Positions 63,270 to 64,000 of a DNA stretch of 64,000 nucleotides are shown one piece after another. The DNA is from Acrocarpospora catenulata. GTDB taxonomy: Bacteria; Actinomycetota; Actinomycetes; Streptosporangiales; Streptosporangiaceae. The position numbers and the translations under genes were made by a program. A model generated the notes under the pieces. That model saw only the letters and a list, made by a program, of their open reading frames with translations, made no database searches and had not been told where the DNA came from. Positions within the stretch are counted from its first letter, which is position 1; every line of letters starts with the position of its first letter. The DNA lies in contig NZ_JAHCST010000038.1 of NCBI RefSeq assembly GCF_018476525.1, positions 20,042 through 84,041 of the forward strand. Reading direction: 5' to 3'.

Positions 63270-63288
63270 TTAGGTTAGGGTAACATAA
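63270..63288 (-). promoter_or_regulatory. DtxR/IdeR iron box before the VIT1-type transporter
   Basis: TTAGGTTAGGGTAACATAA matches the 19-bp consensus TTAGGTTAGSCTAACCTAA at 17 positions when read in the better orientation. It lies just upstream of the transporter start. Confidence 0.85.
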
Positions 63289-63349
63289 GTTCCGATGTAT
63301 CATCTGTTACTCCACAAATATACAAGCCAATGCCATTTCCGGATATTCC

Positions 63350-64000
63350 GGAATCGACGATCCCCTTGTTGCCGTGCGCGGCGACCTGTCCACGGTGCTC
63401 GGCGAGGTCCGGCGGCTGGTGCACGATCTTCGGCCGCCCGCGCTCGACCAGTTCGGCCTGGCGGGTGCGCTTCGCCAGGCCGCCGAGCGGTTCAGCGACG
63501 GAGCCCTGGCGATCACGGTCACCGTCACCGGCGATCTTGGTGCGCTTCCGGCGGCGGTCGAGGTCGCGGCGTACCGGATGGCCTCCGAGGCGCTGCTGAA
63601 CGTGGTCAGGCACGCGGGGGCCGGGCGGTGCGGCCTGCGGCTGAGCCTCGGCGTGGACGTGCTGGAGGTGGAGGTCGCCGACGACGGCGCGGGCGTCCCG
63701 TCCGGGGCGCTGGTGGGCGTCGGGGTGCTCGGCATGCGGGAGCGGGCCGAGGAACTGGGCGGGCACTGCTCGGTCAGCTCTCGCGCGGCGGGCGGGACCC
63801 GGGTGTACGCCGTCCTGCCCCTCCGGGCCACGCACGCGGAACCGGTTCTCACGGCTCAGAAAGGCCCATCCTTCCCGGCGGAGCCGCATCTGACCGAAGG
63901 CCATACAGGGCTGGGGAGTGGGAGTTCCACGGCAACCATCCGTACCGGCGGAAGCCGGGCCCGGGGGATTCTGGTTGCCGCGGAACTCCCACCCACCCGC
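63350..64000 (+). pseudogene. Headless NarL-type histidine kinase (ATPase domain only), open at the right edge
   Basis: The frame reads VRRLVHDLRPPALDQFGLAG, then a HATPase_c domain with N-box (SEALLNVVRHA), G1 box (VADDGAGVPSG) and G2 box (GVLGMRERAEELGG). The dimerisation helices with the phospho-accepting His, and any sensor domain, are missing. The sequence upstream is AT-rich non-coding DNA that carries the iron box. No proper start is seen, and the first possible one is a GTG at 63374. The frame stays open to the window end past the normal C-terminus of such kinases. It is probably a truncated remnant, though an unusual fusion continuing beyond the edge cannot be excluded. Confidence 0.6.
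63918..63992. repeat. 20-bp inverted repeat with 35-bp loop near the right edge
   Basis: Arm 63918-63937 (GTGGGAGTTCCACGGCAACC) pairs with 63973-63992 with one mismatch. The GC-rich loop (CCGGCGGAAGCCGGGCC) holds a further small hairpin. It could be a bidirectional terminator of the unseen next gene or the ends of a small mobile sequence. Confidence 0.55.

Overview
The window is GC-rich DNA with frequent GTG and TTG starts, 4- and 8-nt gene overlaps, Tat and lipoprotein signals, LAL- and ROK-type regulators and CBM-bearing polysaccharide enzymes. Together these point to a filamentous actinomycete. A Streptosporangiaceae-like genome is my best guess, but that is inference. I see no rRNA, tRNA or CRISPR. 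Most of the window is intact chromosomal gene clusters. The one clear scar of gene decay is at 36.4-37.8 kb.

Layout, 0-24 kb: the N-terminal part of a LuxR-like regulator faces two small genes. Next come a secreted lytic polysaccharide monooxygenase with a CBM2, a three-gene minus-strand group (short helical protein, large DUF6571-like protein, lipoprotein) and a YibE/F membrane protein. A fused indolepyruvate-type ferredoxin oxidoreductase is divergent from an Lrp/AsnC regulator. A copper/heme group follows (membrane protein, PCu(A)C chaperone, Tat-exported DyP peroxidase). A minus-strand operon then runs from about 24.4 to 13.8 kb: XRE-cupin regulator, bicupin, nitrilase-family amidase, FAD subunit, molybdopterin subunit B, 2Fe-2S subunit, molybdopterin subunit A, cyclase-family hydrolase, CoxG-like protein and CMD-family protein. 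It has the gene content of an oxidative pathway for an N-heterocycle or other aromatic compound, with two molybdenum hydroxylase large subunits sharing one FAD and one FeS subunit.

24-46 kb: a sugar ABC importer with a GH3 beta-glucosidase and a ROK repressor ends tail-to-tail against a TPR-CHAT peptidase gene. That gene is divergent from a cytoplasmic-looking S8 peptidase, an ECF-type sigma factor and a small companion protein, which looks like a protease/sigma signalling module. A patch of broken genes follows (SDR tail, MFS half, IS5-type transposase tail). After it lie an unknown small protein with a strong ribosome binding site, a large LAL regulator with a glycine-rich tandem repeat inside its ATPase domain, and a secreted SH3-like protein. 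A minus-strand group of two tiny Cys-rich peptide genes plus a cytochrome P450 comes next. The two peptides share a leader but differ in their C-terminal cores. They were not called as genes by simple ORF finding, and this is the best candidate for an undescribed (RiPP-type) system here.

46-64 kb: a LacI-controlled arabinoside locus holds an ABC importer, GH127, secreted GH43 and a large secreted GH clan-G-like enzyme, ended by a 19-bp stem terminator. Then come an ACT-like protein, a PadR regulator with a perfect 7-bp-arm palindrome at its promoter, an FAD monooxygenase and a GNAT acetyltransferase. An EACC1-like membrane protein overlaps a caspase-PP2C fusion gene, which is a biological-conflict type module. 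The window closes with a secreted phytase-like esterase domain protein, a VIT1/CCC1 iron/manganese transporter behind a near-consensus DtxR/IdeR iron box, and a headless NarL-type histidine kinase fragment running off the end.
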